A stretch of DNA of 64,000 bases, taken from NCBI RefSeq assembly GCF_004210375.1, contig NC_134833.1:140546127-140610126 (forward strand), read 5' to 3'. The stretch is from Tachypleus tridentatus. Its lineage: Eukaryota; Arthropoda; Merostomata; Xiphosura; Limulidae. Below are positions 36,730-47,379 of this stretch, piece by piece. The translations under genes were made by a program, and so were the position numbers. The notes under the pieces were generated by a model. The model was not told where the DNA came from, searched no databases, and saw only the letters and a list, made by a program, of their open reading frames with translations. How positions within the stretch are numbered: the stretch's first letter is position 1; the number at the start of each line of letters is the position of its first letter.

Positions 36730-36924
36730 CTGTACAGATATCATAAATGTGATCACATTAAATTATCTCTTTATACAATGCTCACACTAGAAGAGCACCT
36801 TCAACCGACTTGAACCATTTGTAGATGTAATACTCTCAATATACCTAAAGAATTAGAACACACTCGACCGCTTAATGAAATCGTTACAGTTATCTATTTT
36901 CCGCACTGAAATTAATTTTCGTTT

Positions 36925-37150
36925 ATTTAGAATTTTTCGCGCAAACTTACATAAGAGTTATTTATGAATAGTCATCCCCGAGTTCCTAATTATAGACATG
37001 GCGAAGGTAGCTAACCAACCGCATCCACCGTCAAATCTTGACCTATTCTTGTCTGATCGAATAGTGAGATTTGACTGTTACTTTTAGAGCAACAACGGCC
37101 TCATAATCGAAATGTATTTATTTCACAAGGAACCAAGAACTTTCAGGTTC
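36925..37150 (-). repeat. Old degenerate SINE-A
   Basis: Blocks GAATTTTTCGCGCAAACTTA, GTCATCCCCGAGTTCCTAAT, CATCCACCGTCAAATCTTG and AATAGTGAGATTTGACTGTT track the family consensus on the minus strand. Confidence 0.7.
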
Positions 37151-37270
37151 ACAGTCCAGATACAATAACCCCCAGACCAGGCCCGGTCCTCATATTCATT
37201 CACTTATTTACCTTTTAGTAAATGGAACACACATCAAAACTACTTAGAATTCCCTTGGACATCAGTGTGT

Positions 37271-37391
37271 TTGTTTGTTTAGAATTAAGCACAAAGCTAC
37301 ACAATGGGCTATCTGTGCTCTGCCCACCACGGGTATCGAAACCCGGTTTTTAGTGTGTAAGTCCGCAGACATACCACTGTACCACTGGGGG
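37271..37391 (-). mobile_element. SINE-B, full length, 14-bp TSD
   Basis: This copy has a perfect 14-base TSD, GGACATCAGTGTGT (37257-37270 and 37392-37405). The tail complement GAATTAAGCACAAAGCTACA and the CTGCCCACCACGGGTATCGA block are intact, giving a perfect AGCACA/TGTGCT tail hairpin. Confidence 0.95.
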
Positions 37392-37405
37392 GGACATCAG
37401 TGTGT

Positions 37406-38419
37406 ATTTGACGGGTATCGAATCATAGTAATGCATAAAATTACACCATATTGTATAAATCATACACTGACAGTAAACCAAGTTATTATACCATTGCTGG
37501 CAGAAGTTTTTACTATAACTTTAAATATATACCATCACAAATAAAAATAGTTTGAAGAATTTGAGTATCTCTGAGAAATCAAGCTAAATGTTACGCGGCC
37601 ATATGTTTTTGAGAAACATGAGAGACATATACTGATATATTCCCCTCTGACTGAGATATTAACATACAAGAACATAGGTTTTGTAACTGAAATACATGTA
37701 ATTAATACAGTCAAAGTTTTAGTTAAATGTATGTAGAGTTAAGCGTACCGCAGCAGTCACATGTGTAGGTTCTAGCAATATTTAAACCACTGTCACAAAC
37801 TTGTATATATAAAAATAAGCTTTGACTAAACATCAACACTACAACTTATATTTATAAGTCCTGACTAATGGCTATATCCAAACATATGCAGTAGTAACGT
37901 ACGGGCCATGACCAGTGGTTATATCAAGCATCAGTTCCTAAACAGCTATGCAACAAATTAAATGTGTAACCTGTTTCATCAGGATATATATAGCAACATG
38001 CATTTAGTATCAATGTTACATTTACGTGTTTAACTTTATGGGAACTATAGCAACGAATCTAGCTTGACTTGATGTGAACCAGTGTACTAAAATTACGATT
38101 TTTCAGCTAACACCCAATACTACGCTTTGCCATATCAGTAACAGCATGTTTGGCTCAAATTTACATAACCACAGTGTTGCGTTTGTGCGCATGTGTAAGA
38201 AGTAAAAAAATAAAAATTATATTTAATATAAGTCTTAAAATAAGGAGATAATTACTAATAAGTCGGTTTCACAGCAGAAGAGCTAACCTGCAGTCTAAGA
38301 ACTCACAATTAATACAATAACTTTTTTCTCTAACTTAATATGCTATAAATAAAGTACCTAAAAAATGTTGAAAAAATTAAATTCATAAAGTATTACGTAA
38401 AATTCAATCATAAATGTCG
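37406..38419. other. AT-rich spacer, no gene seen
   Basis: No motif, inverted repeat or SINE block was found. Confidence 0.4.
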
Positions 38420-38594
38420 TTTTGGTTTGTTTTGAAGAGGGAAAGCACTTGATCATCACCACCCAACTCTTGGGCTACTATTTTACCAACATTATAGTTC
38501 CCCCACGGTTGAAAGAGCGAGCATATTTGGTGTGACAGGGATTCGAACCCGCGACCCTCGAATTACGAGTCGAGTGCATTAACTACCTGACCAT
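38420..38594 (-). repeat. SINE-A with internal deletions
   Basis: The head half is good (GGATTCGAACCCGCGACCCT), but blocks around GCTAGTCATCACCACCCACC and the TTTACCAACGAATAGTGGG region are collapsed. The copy starts with TTTGGTTTGTTTTGAAGAGG, lacking most of the tail. Confidence 0.75.
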
Positions 38595-38626
38595 ATAAAC
38601 ACAAACGAACTTGGCAGGGGTTTAGT

Positions 38627-39085
38627 TTATAGAGAGAGAAGTTTCAAGAATTCCCTCCCCTACTGGGGTGATAAGGAACATTGTGGTTCCTCTGCGTCCC
38701 CTCACGTGAGATGTTATTTAACTGTACTTAAAACTTTGCCTGTATTTAATTTTTAATTTTTACTTGTTTGAGGTATGAAGTGCAATGGGATATTATAAAA
38801 TTGTCGGGTGAGAAAGAGCGAAACAAAGGCGACACCGAAGAAGTGAGCCAGGCCAGAGCCCGACAAGCAGACGTCAACGTAAATATCAACGTAAAACGAC
38901 CTGATTCAGGGCTGGACAGTAGTCTTGTCTGGGATCTAAAGATCCAATGCCTGAGATTTGGATGTGGGGAAAACGGGAGTGCCCCGAGAAAACCCACTTT
39001 CACAGGACAGGCGCCGAAAGTTTTACCTGTCCTGTGCCCGAATCTGAGAGAGATAAATATAAACATGAATTTACCTTATCTGTGA
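38627..39085. repeat. GC-richer block open on both strands, possible retrotransposon 3' region
   Basis: Base composition shifts here: C/G-rich runs such as GCCAGGCCAGAGCCCGACAA stand out against AT-rich flanks. Both strands stay open for about 105 codons (38768-39085 plus, 38746-39066 minus). It directly abuts the end of the minus-strand reverse transcriptase remnant, so it may be that element's 3' UTR or another repeat. I recognise no protein motif in either strand and do not call a gene. Confidence 0.4.
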
Positions 39086-39089
39086 TTAT

Positions 39090-40480
39090 GTTTTTTGTTG
39101 AGTGATTTGTGATTGTTGAAATATTTTATATGGTGAAATGTATTTTGTAGGTGCACTGGATAATCTACATAATGATACAGTTAGTTGACTTCTGTGTTCT
39201 GCTTTTAAATAATATTAATATGACATTTCTGTGAGCCTGTTTCTAAGAGTTGGTAAGTTACTGATTTGGTGTATATAGTTTACAGGTGTGTATGATGGTA
39301 GGCTGTATGCTGCTCATAGTATTTTATTTTGTTGTACTTGGATTTTCCGTAGTTTATTGTTAGACATATTATATGTGACTTGACATCCATATTCTATTAA
39401 CGGACGGATGTAAACCTTGTATATTTGGATGATAGTCTCTGGTGAGCAGTTTGAATGTTTGCTAGATATGGTCATTAAATATGAATTGCGTTTTTTTGAT
39501 GGATAGATGTATGTTGTTAACATTGTTTACATGTTTTTCCATGTTAATCTTGAGTCGAAACGAAAGTGATGACAAGGAATGTGATATGCTTGCTCATGAT
39601 AATAGGCGTATTGCCAAGTGTGATGTTTACTTTTATCAAAGTTTTTCTGTGTCTTTTCAATTTCCTATAAAAAGTGACTTCTTGCGTTTTTGTTGGATTT
39701 AAAACTACTCTCCACCTGTTGCTCCAACTCGTGACATTATATAGTGTTTCTTGAACGCGAGACATGGCCATTACTGGGTTTCTTGAGGCACTCCAGATAG
39801 CAATGTCGTCTGCGTATTGCGAATTATGAGTGTATGTTAAACTGGGGAAAGGTATATCACTAACAAAAATAATGTACAGAAGTGGCGACAGGACAAATCC
39901 TTGGGGCACTCCTGCAGTTATACTGAAACACTTGGGCTGTTCTATCAGTTAAGAAGTTTGATATTCATTTAATAATAGTGTGATTTATTTTCCGATGAGT
40001 TAAACACTTTTTTTAACATCTAAAAATACACCTATGGTTACCTGATTGTTGTTAAATGTTTTGTAAACTGATTCAGTGAGTCGTGTGAGGTGATCTATCG
40101 TTTGTCTGTTTTTCCTGGAAGCATTTTGAGATTCGGGTAGGATGTTATTTATTTCACAGAAATGAAGGAGTCGATTTGATAAAATGATTTTCGCCATCAG
40201 TTTGCCAAGACAACTTAAGACTTATGGGTCGGAAGTTGTCAGGATTAGTCCTGTTTGTTTGTTTCTTTGGTATCGTGGTGATAATGGATTTTTTTCCACG
40301 TGTCGGGGTAATAACCAGTTGTTAGTGAGATGTTCATGATGTTTGTGAGATATTGTAATAGAAGACTGGAACCTTTTTTGAGAATATTTGGTATTTGATC
40401 GTGCCCGGGTGAAGTGTTTTTCAAGTTTTTAATGTTAATCTGTGGTGGTGATTTTTCTATTGATTGAACTTGAATAGTTT
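39090..40480 (-). pseudogene. Non-LTR (Jockey/I-type) reverse transcriptase remnant
   Basis: On the minus strand, in broken frames and in order: SPGHDQIPNILKK (RT domain 1 region), NRLLHFCEINNILPESQNA then RQTIDHLTRL (block 2, usually Q-x-G-F-R-x-x-R-S-T), VFLDVKK (usually F-L-D-x-x-K-A-F), QGFVLSPLLYIIFVSDIP (usually Q-G-S-V-L-S-P-L-L-Y) and SQYADDIAIWSA (catalytic Y-A-D-D). Then come IQIYKVYIRPLIEYGCQV and KIQVQQNK, the thumb/tail region. Stops and frameshifts are frequent. The endonuclease and ORF1 are absent, so it is 5'-truncated. The order and motifs make the RT call firm; the clade is less sure. Confidence 0.85.
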
Positions 40481-40516
40481 TCTAGTGTTTTACTGCGGTG
40501 TGAAGGAAGGTCGATT

Positions 40517-40533
40517 CATGACCATGCCGGGCC
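40517..40533 (-). repeat. SINE-A head fragment
   Basis: CATGACCATGCCGGGCC matches the complement of the SINE-A 5' end. It is too short to date or orient beyond this. Confidence 0.5.
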
Positions 40534-41363
40534 TAATGTCGTTTATAAAAGTAAAATAATTTAAAACTCCAAGCAATATTTCCCAAAATAGTAAAGATGG
40601 CTTATTTACATACACACACACACACAAAAACTGTCTCGAAACATAACAAATATCCTGTTCATAATTTATTCTTTATGACTACAGATAAAGAAATAGTGTT
40701 TAATAATTACAACTTTTGATAGTTTATTACACCAACACACATTATAGATATAATTATATCTTCTAATCCATGTAATCCTATTTCTACTTTACAAAACGGG
40801 GTCAATACGTCCAATAACAGAAAAACCACACCAAAACTTTCTTTCGCAATGTTCTTAACCACTCCATTACGGATTTTAAGTATCTTCGTTGGCTTTCGAT
40901 GTTTAAATCCGTAAAATTAAAACAAAGAGACGATTTGATGAAAATGAAAATCATCGATCCAAGAATTACTACTGATAACAAAGTTCCTGGACCAGAATAA
41001 ACTTGAACATTAGGAACCTGGGATGAGGCCGACACCTATAACTAAAGACATGTCGCTACCATTGGACCAATCTTGACCTCTAGGTAGTTAAAGCGGCTAT
41101 TGAAACGTACAAAAAAAGAAGGAAAAAATTACAAAGATGTCATTGGCACCGCCAGGCTGCCGTTCACTGGAGAAAAGAATATAAAAACCTGAAAGTCAAC
41201 GGTCAAACACTTGTACGAAAAAAAAATGAATCGTCAAAACGGCCAAGCACTTAGGTTATGGTTAAGAAGCCGACACTAGTCCAGCTGAGATGACGAAAAA
41301 CGGGTTCAGCATGAACGTTTCACAAGATTAATCCTACAGATTACGAAGTTCACTCAATAGTTG
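40534..41363. other. Spacer, no gene seen
   Basis: It contains an AC microsatellite (40612-40626) and an unremarkable minus-strand ORF at 40802-41035. Confidence 0.4.
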
Positions 41364-41376
41364 CACCGATAAATTT

Positions 41377-41468
41377 ATATACTCTTCTTGAATAACTTAA
41401 TGGTACAGTAACAGCCTTTTCAGCCAGAAGCCACGGGTTCAAGACCCGGTACCTTACTTTTTTTTTTT
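41377..41468 (+). mobile_element. tRNA-like retroposon ending in poly(T), 13-bp TSD
   Basis: Ninety-two bases lie exactly between two copies of CACCGATAAATTT (41364-41376 and 41469-41481). Inside are an A box (TAACTTAATGGT, 41393-41404) and a B box (GGTTCAAGACC, 41436-41446), 43 bases apart as in a tRNA. There is a D stem (ACT/AGT), a T arm (CGGG-TTCAAGA-CCCG) and a terminal T run. The anticodon-loop position reads CTTTTCA, so a Lys(TTT)-like origin is possible, but acceptor and anticodon stems pair poorly. The layout (short leader, tRNA body, trailer, T run) looks like an unprocessed pol III transcript copied back into the genome. Confidence 0.7.
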
Positions 41469-41481
41469 CACCGATAAATTT

Positions 41482-42990
41482 TGTTGAGTTTGCGTCGCGT
41501 TTGTCTCCAGAACAAGTTCGTCAAGTAATTAAATAATAGAAACTTTATAATAACGCCTGTAAAAAAGTAAAATATATTTTACATAAATCTGACTCTGACA
41601 GATACATTTAGCCCAAAATAAAACATTTTACACAAGTCTGACAGCTACATTAAACCCAAAATAAAACATTTTACACAAGTATGAATCTAATAGCTACATT
41701 ACACAAAAACAGTATGTTCCTACCTTGTAAATGTGGGTCACACTGTTTTTGTTATGTTTAAACCTAAGTTAAATAGGAAGGAATGAAACCACTAACACTG
41801 TCCAAGGACGTTGAACCTTGGGTACAAATTATGGTTTAAAACATGTGCTAGGTTTCAGACGTACCATTCTAGATTCTATTACCTACAACTTCTAGATTTT
41901 TAAACAATAACAAAGAAGTGTCATTTTATTTTTTCACCCACTCTAAAATGATAATCCCCAATTATCTCTCAGCCAGATCAGTGACGAGATATTACGTACC
42001 AAACAGCATGTGACACAAGGCGCGCTTTAAGCAACATTCTTCCTTCAAAACTGCAACAAAATAATCGTGTAGTTGCATTTAAAACAGCTATGAAGTCTAA
42101 AAGCCGTAATTACTTTGGACAAGAAATTGTCATTTTTTAAAAAATAGTTAACGGAAATTAATTCTTCCTTACATGAGGGAATGCTGGGTTTAATTATTCC
42201 GAAAAGAAATCGTCATTTTTATTAAATAGATTGGGTTCGATTTATTACTTTTAATTCGTAATATATAACATTTCGAAAAACTATTTTGCGTCGTTGACGC
42301 GTGCAGGACAACGTCCTCTTAACAATGGCGAGAGGTCAATGCCATTCGCAGCCCGTTTATTTACAAAGGGCCTTCAAAGGCTGTCATGTAGATTTAAAAA
42401 AAAACAAAAAAACAGCAGCAATACGAATACGAAAGAATCGGTTTTGATTCGAATGAACCTTTTCTGGTGTACAAACCACAATCTTTAGGGCAGTTTACAC
42501 TCTTGGGTTAAAAGTAAATAACACACCAAGTTCGTAGAACGAACAATCTTCCAATCATCCTTATGTTTCAACGACGTGTATTACAGGGAGTTTCCTAATG
42601 TGTGGTTCATCGAAACTATATCCATGTAAAATACTTGTGACGTTGCAAATTCGTATATACGAGTCAGTTCAAGTGGTCAAACTTTTAAAACAAACATATT
42701 TATGATAAAATTCCTTTCCACAGTTAATAAATAAATGTAGTTACTAGAATATACTTTGTTTTTTGGGCCATTTGTTACTAGGCCTAAATATGAAATTATG
42801 TATGTGCGAGGTGCAATATGGCATCATGTGTTTAAAAAATACGAGTTAAAATATAATTGTGCAGTTAAAAAAAATCTTTAGGAAAAAGCTCTAAAGTAAT
42901 CCATCCTTATTATATGCAGCCTTTATATTATATATACTGTGGACTATAGGAATGGCAACTAGCCTCCAACACCAGCCGCCTCAAGCGGTT
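41482..42990. other. AT-rich spacer, no gene seen
   Basis: Around 41580-41700 there are loose repeats of ACATTTTACACAAGTCTGA-like units. No protein-like ORF was found. Confidence 0.4.
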
Positions 42991-42995
42991 ACTCT

Positions 42996-43170
42996 TAAAC
43001 GAATACTCGCCCTTTCAGCCGTGTAGACGTTATTATGTTTCGATCAATCGTGGATAAAAGAGTAGCCCAAGAATTGGCTGTCTTCCTTCTTGTTTTACAC
43101 TGCTAAATTAAGAACAGCTCGCGCGGATGGCCTTCGAGTAGCTTTGCGCGAAATTCAAAGAACACCCAAC
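42996..43170 (+). repeat. SINE-A lacking its head
   Basis: The body from ATACTCGCCCTTTCAGCCGT onward and the tail GCTTTGCGCGAAATTCAAAG remain. The tRNA head is lost, and the GGTGGGTGGTGATGACTAGC block is deleted. Confidence 0.8.
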
Positions 43171-43950
43171 CAACTTAAACGAATAGCAGGATTATTTGTC
43201 ACTCTTATAACGACAAAAGAAAAAACGTGTTTGGTAGCACCACGTCTTAAACTCTAATTTAATCCGATAAGCTTGCCAGTTAGCCATTATTCAGGATGAT
43301 ATTTACCAATCACTTTATCAGCCTTAGTACTTGGCATACAGATAAAAAAACGTTATCAATAGCGTTACTTGCTGGATTAAACAGATTTATTAATAGCATG
43401 GAAAATAACAATAAAATGAAAGCTACAACAACACGGAGTTATCCACAAAATCAAGTAAATAAAACAAACTAAATGTATTTGTTAGCATCTTACCGGACTC
43501 TTATCAACGTAAGCTAAATAGGGACTAATATTGTGTCATATACTACCAAAATACAGAGCGTTTTACAACTGCAAGCAGAAAAGTCAAATATATTGAAAAT
43601 TCGTAAGAAACGTGTGAATAAAAAGAAAAACAAAGACAAATGTTATACTGATAAACACCCAAAATAAAGAGGTGTAAAAGTGCGTATGTATAGAAACTAT
43701 AATAAACATCTGTGGTGTTTATAATTATTGTTACGTCACCATACAGTAACCTAAATTAATTTAGGTACGATAGTAATGTTATAGCATTTCATCGACTTCT
43801 TTATTCGATATTCTACAGAAGACCAACTGTTTAATAATTACAAATGTCAAATTTCTTAACCGAACGAAACATTTAGCTAATAAAAACTTCTAACGACGAT
43901 CAGAAGGAAGCACAAAGACAGACAGAAAACGGATCCCAGTGAAGTAGTAG
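43171..43950. other. AT-rich spacer, no gene seen
   Basis: No recognisable motif. Confidence 0.4.
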
Positions 43951-44216
43951 TTTGGTTAGTTTTGAATTTCGCGCAAAACTACTCGAGAGCTATCTGCGCT
44001 AGCCGTCCCTAATTTATCAGTATAAGACTAGAGGGAAGGCCGCTAGTCATCACTATCCACCGCCAACTCTTGGGCTATTCTTTTACCAACGAATAGTGAG
44101 ATTGAGCGTCATATTATAACGCTCCCACGGCTGAAAGGGCAAGCATGTTTGGTGTGACGGGGATTCGAACCCGCGACCCTCAGTCGAGTGCCTTAGCCAC
44201 ATGGCCGTGTCAGGTT
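43951..44216 (-). mobile_element. SINE-A, near full length
   Basis: Runs from TTTTGAATTTCGCGCAAAAC to CATGGCCGTGTCAGG. The region between the B box and the A box has lost about 14 bases (GACCCTCAGTCGAGTGCC). Confidence 0.9.
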
Positions 44217-44749
44217 CCGAAAACGAAGTAAACACAAAAAATTACACTGAGAAAGAAAAAGAAAAAAAAACACAAATTAATCCATGAGAAAAATATTGTT
44301 CTTTTGTTGGGCGAGTTCCTTTATATTATTTGGGATAAATAATTCGAAGTTTGCTTTACTTAACTATAATAAATTACTCTATATTTTCCTTAACGTTTCT
44401 ACAAGCAGCCTTAACTCGTGTACTTTTGTAACTTGTAGGTTTAAGAAGACTTACAAGTGGCACTCAAACAAAAATAACGTATTAGAAAACTGATCAAGTA
44501 AGCGAATACATGTAATAACTGACACTGATTTCACTGGACTAAAACTCACTGATTCAATGCTCTCGGAAAGAAAAAAAAACTGATTATCATATTTACAGTC
44601 TACACACATCTCTCGATATTCCCCTAATTTGCCAAATTTTTGTGAAGTTAAAAAGTGAAAATGTATCTCACAACATTGCCACATTCCTGGATTATCACGT
44701 CTCTCGAACAATACTAATACAAAAATAAACATTAAAATGTCACATTTAC

Positions 44750-45740
44750 CAAGTCTTTTTAGTGGTTTTCACCTTGGAGGCCCATAGGGAGAGCCTCTTG
44801 TTCCTTATCATCACTGGTTGTCCTGTGATTAAGAGTTATTCCTGGTAGATGATGGATGAATCCACTATCCTTTTCTGGAAATGGTCTCGATACGAACCCT
44901 CGACTCCTCAGCAGGTCAACTTTTTATTTGCAGATTCTTTGCTGGAGTTACCCACTTGGCCATTATCTCATTAACATACTTTTACAGGCTGTGTGATCGA
45001 TTACTTTTGTCTTCAACCACCTGTATTTCTGTATCCCGTGTCAACAATATTTGTTTTTGCAATGTATGGTCCTTCTGAACACCAATTCAACTTTGGGGTT
45101 TGTCCTCTATAATGGCGAGAACTATTCAACCACATCATGCCATCTTGATGAAATCCAGAACCAACATCATAGCAACTTTTATCACAAGTTGAATTTAAGT
45201 CATCCCTAAGCAAAATCATGTTCAACATATTTATTAATCATATTCACGTTAGCTCTTTCAACTACTAATTCGCCAAAACCTAATGGAATATCTTATTCCA
45301 GTACGCACAAGTTACTAGCTGAAAATTTACTGCTTACATTTCCTCGTTAAAGTATTTCACTTATTGGTGGCACAATGACCACAGTCTTTATTGTCAATGG
45401 AAGTTCATCTTCTGATGTAATAAATGCCCTGTAGTACATTGAAGTTTCCTGGTCATAGAGTATAAAGTTAGTCTTTGTATCCACATGGAGTCATTTCTTA
45501 AAACACACTATTCTTCAACGTCACTTCATGAGGTATAGAGAAACTTCTTACAATAAGAATAGCTTCCAATCTCATGTGCATCTGCTACTTGCATCGAAAA
45601 TGTTTCTTTCTTCACCACCAGAAACAGTTTCCCACTTTCATTTGAAAATCTAGTTCAACTGTAGAACCAATGTTAGTCATCATACTGCAAAGTTTTTCAT
45701 CAATAAGATTATGAATTTATAGACGATTTTTTTTAAATAA
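44750..45740 (-). pseudogene. Degenerate Ty3/Gypsy-like pol remnant (integrase C-terminus)
   Basis: The best-preserved part is at 45013-45150. It reads MMWLNSSRHYRGQTPKLN then WCSEGPYIAKTNIVDTGYR, matching the integrase C-terminal module of Gypsy elements (W-L-x-N-P-x-R-x-x-G-x-x-P-K-L-x-x-x-W-x-G-P-Y). Further upstream in transcriptional sense (about 45240-45740), broken frames include GSTVELDFQMKVGN, possibly protease-linked sequence, but that is weak. Reverse transcriptase and RNase H were not found, so a large internal deletion is implied. It is inactive. Confidence 0.55.
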
Positions 45741-46140
45741 TTAACTTATCTCATGTGGAGTACTTTGAGTATCCCCAGCGGAGCTTCATCCCATAAATAT
45801 CAATAGTAAATTCGGAATTATCGAGATACGTGGCTACATTAACATTTTCAGTACCAGTGTCATTGTCTTTCAGCTAGCAGTAAATAAGACAGTTTTATTA
45901 CGTTGAAGTATTTGGATCAGTTTCAATATTTGATTAACCGATAAATTTTACAAAATAAGTTCATTTTCTTTTTGCTTATTCGTGGTATTTCCGTTTGAGC
46001 GCCATTTGTAAAGTTACAACAGTGTGTAAGTTAAAGTACCCTAATATAGACTAATGTGTTATTACGTGAACCAGACTTCGAATTATTTTCACCAAACAAT
46101 TTAAAAAAACGTTCCCAACGAAAGAATAACGTTACAACAA

Positions 46141-46158
46141 CTGATGTCAGAAGTGGAT
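46141..46158 (+). other. Primer-binding-like site of the Gypsy remnant
   Basis: CTGATGTCAGAAGTGGA resembles the TGG-TGTCAGAAGTGG type of tRNA primer site seen after the 5' LTR in many Gypsy elements, with one mismatch in the TGG. Its position, two bases before the Tc1 target, makes it the last visible piece of the leader. Confidence 0.4.
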
Positions 46159-46161
46159 TTA

Positions 46162-47315
46162 TACTCTTCAAAACAAGAAACGCAAAAGGGATATTTTTGT
46201 TATTTTAAAGAGAAATATATGTAACAACGTTACAAGCTCAGAGTATGTGATTTTACACGTGTTAAGGCACTGATTGTCAGACCAAAATGACAATAAAAGT
46301 TGTGCACTTTGAAAACGGAGGAAAACATCGGATTTTCGCCAAAACGCATGCGTGTCCAATAAATTTGTTTGAGAGATCTGCATGTTCTGCAAGTGCAATA
46401 TGTGCAAAATCCCTATAAAAGTGACGGGTTCTCGGTTTCCATAGCTCAGTGTTAAGCCACCGACACGCAATACAGTTACGCCAAGACTGACTGAAGCACA
46501 ACGCAGCAACGCCATTGGTCGCTTGGAAGCAGGCCAATCTCGATCAGATGTTGCCAGAGCTGTGAATGTCCACCCAAGCACCATTACAAGGCTATGGAAT
46601 CGTCACCAACAACATGGATCAACTTGTGACCGTCCACGATCTGGCAAACCTCGTGTGACCACGCCCGCACAAGATCGCTGCATCCGATTACGTCACCTTC
46701 GGAATTGGACCACCACTGCGACGTCTACTGCCTCAACCATACCAGGGCTGCGTAGGATTTCCGATCAGACCGTACGCAACCGTCGACGAGATTCTTAGGC
46801 CCCATGTGCAACCTATCATGGTGAACGTCAACGACGTTTTTCAACATGACAACGCCCGACCTCACACAGCCCGACTCACCACTGCCTTCTTGAGACACCA
46901 CAACATTAACGTTCTTCCATGGCCCTCCAGATCACTAGATTTAAACCCCATCAAACATCTTTGGGACGAGTTGGACCGACGTCTGCGACGGCGACAACCT
47001 CAACCGCAGACTCTACCTTAGCTTGCAGCAGCTTTGCAGGCTGAGTGGACAGACATTCCACAGGATGTGATTCGTCATCTCATCGCTTCCATGGACAGGA
47101 GATGCCAAGCAGTTATTGATGCTCACGGGGGGCATACTCGTTATTGACGTTGAGTGACGTTAAACTTCAACTAGTGAGCGTGGACTTCGCCTTTGTAGAC
47201 TTTGGATGTTCAGCAGTGAATATGCAAAGTTTCACACATGTCATACAGAACTACCGGAATAAACTTAACAATTTGTTTCATATTTTGCCCTTTGCGTTTC
47301 TTTTTTTGAAAAGTA
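46162..47315 (+). mobile_element. Internally deleted Tc1-like element, copy 2
   Basis: Ends are TACTCTTCAAAACAAGAAAC and, complemented, TACTTTTCAAAAAAAGAAAC, with TA at 46160-46161 and 47316-47317. Length is 1154 bp. It is closely similar to copy 1 at 18447-19592 across its whole length and shares the same internal deletion junction (CCGTCGACGAGATTCTTAGG). Confidence 0.92.
46477..47147 (+). pseudogene. Deleted Tc1 transposase, copy 2
   Basis: It begins in frame with TPRLTEAQRSNAIGRLEAGQ (no nearby ATG; the first Met is at 46523). The helix-turn-helix VARAVNVHPSTITRLWNR and GKPRVTTPAQDR linker follow, and it breaks after ISDQTVRNRRRDS. It resumes with DEILRPHVQPIM, VFQHDNARPHTARL (second Asp) and NPIKHLWDELDRRL. 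The catalytic Glu is Lys here. After a stop (QPQTLP), the frame resumes LAAALQAEWTDIPQDVI and ends HGGHTRY at 47147. The first Asp region is absent. Confidence 0.88.
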
Positions 47316-47379
47316 TATTTTAGTGAAAGTAAAATAAAACAGAGTAAGTTACAACTTTTACGTTGACCTCACGACGTGA

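Noticed and set aside
46168..46584. 138-codon minus-strand ORF, mirrored at 19166-19477
   Set aside because: Both are antisense to the transposase region of the paired Tc1 copies. They resemble each other only because the elements do.
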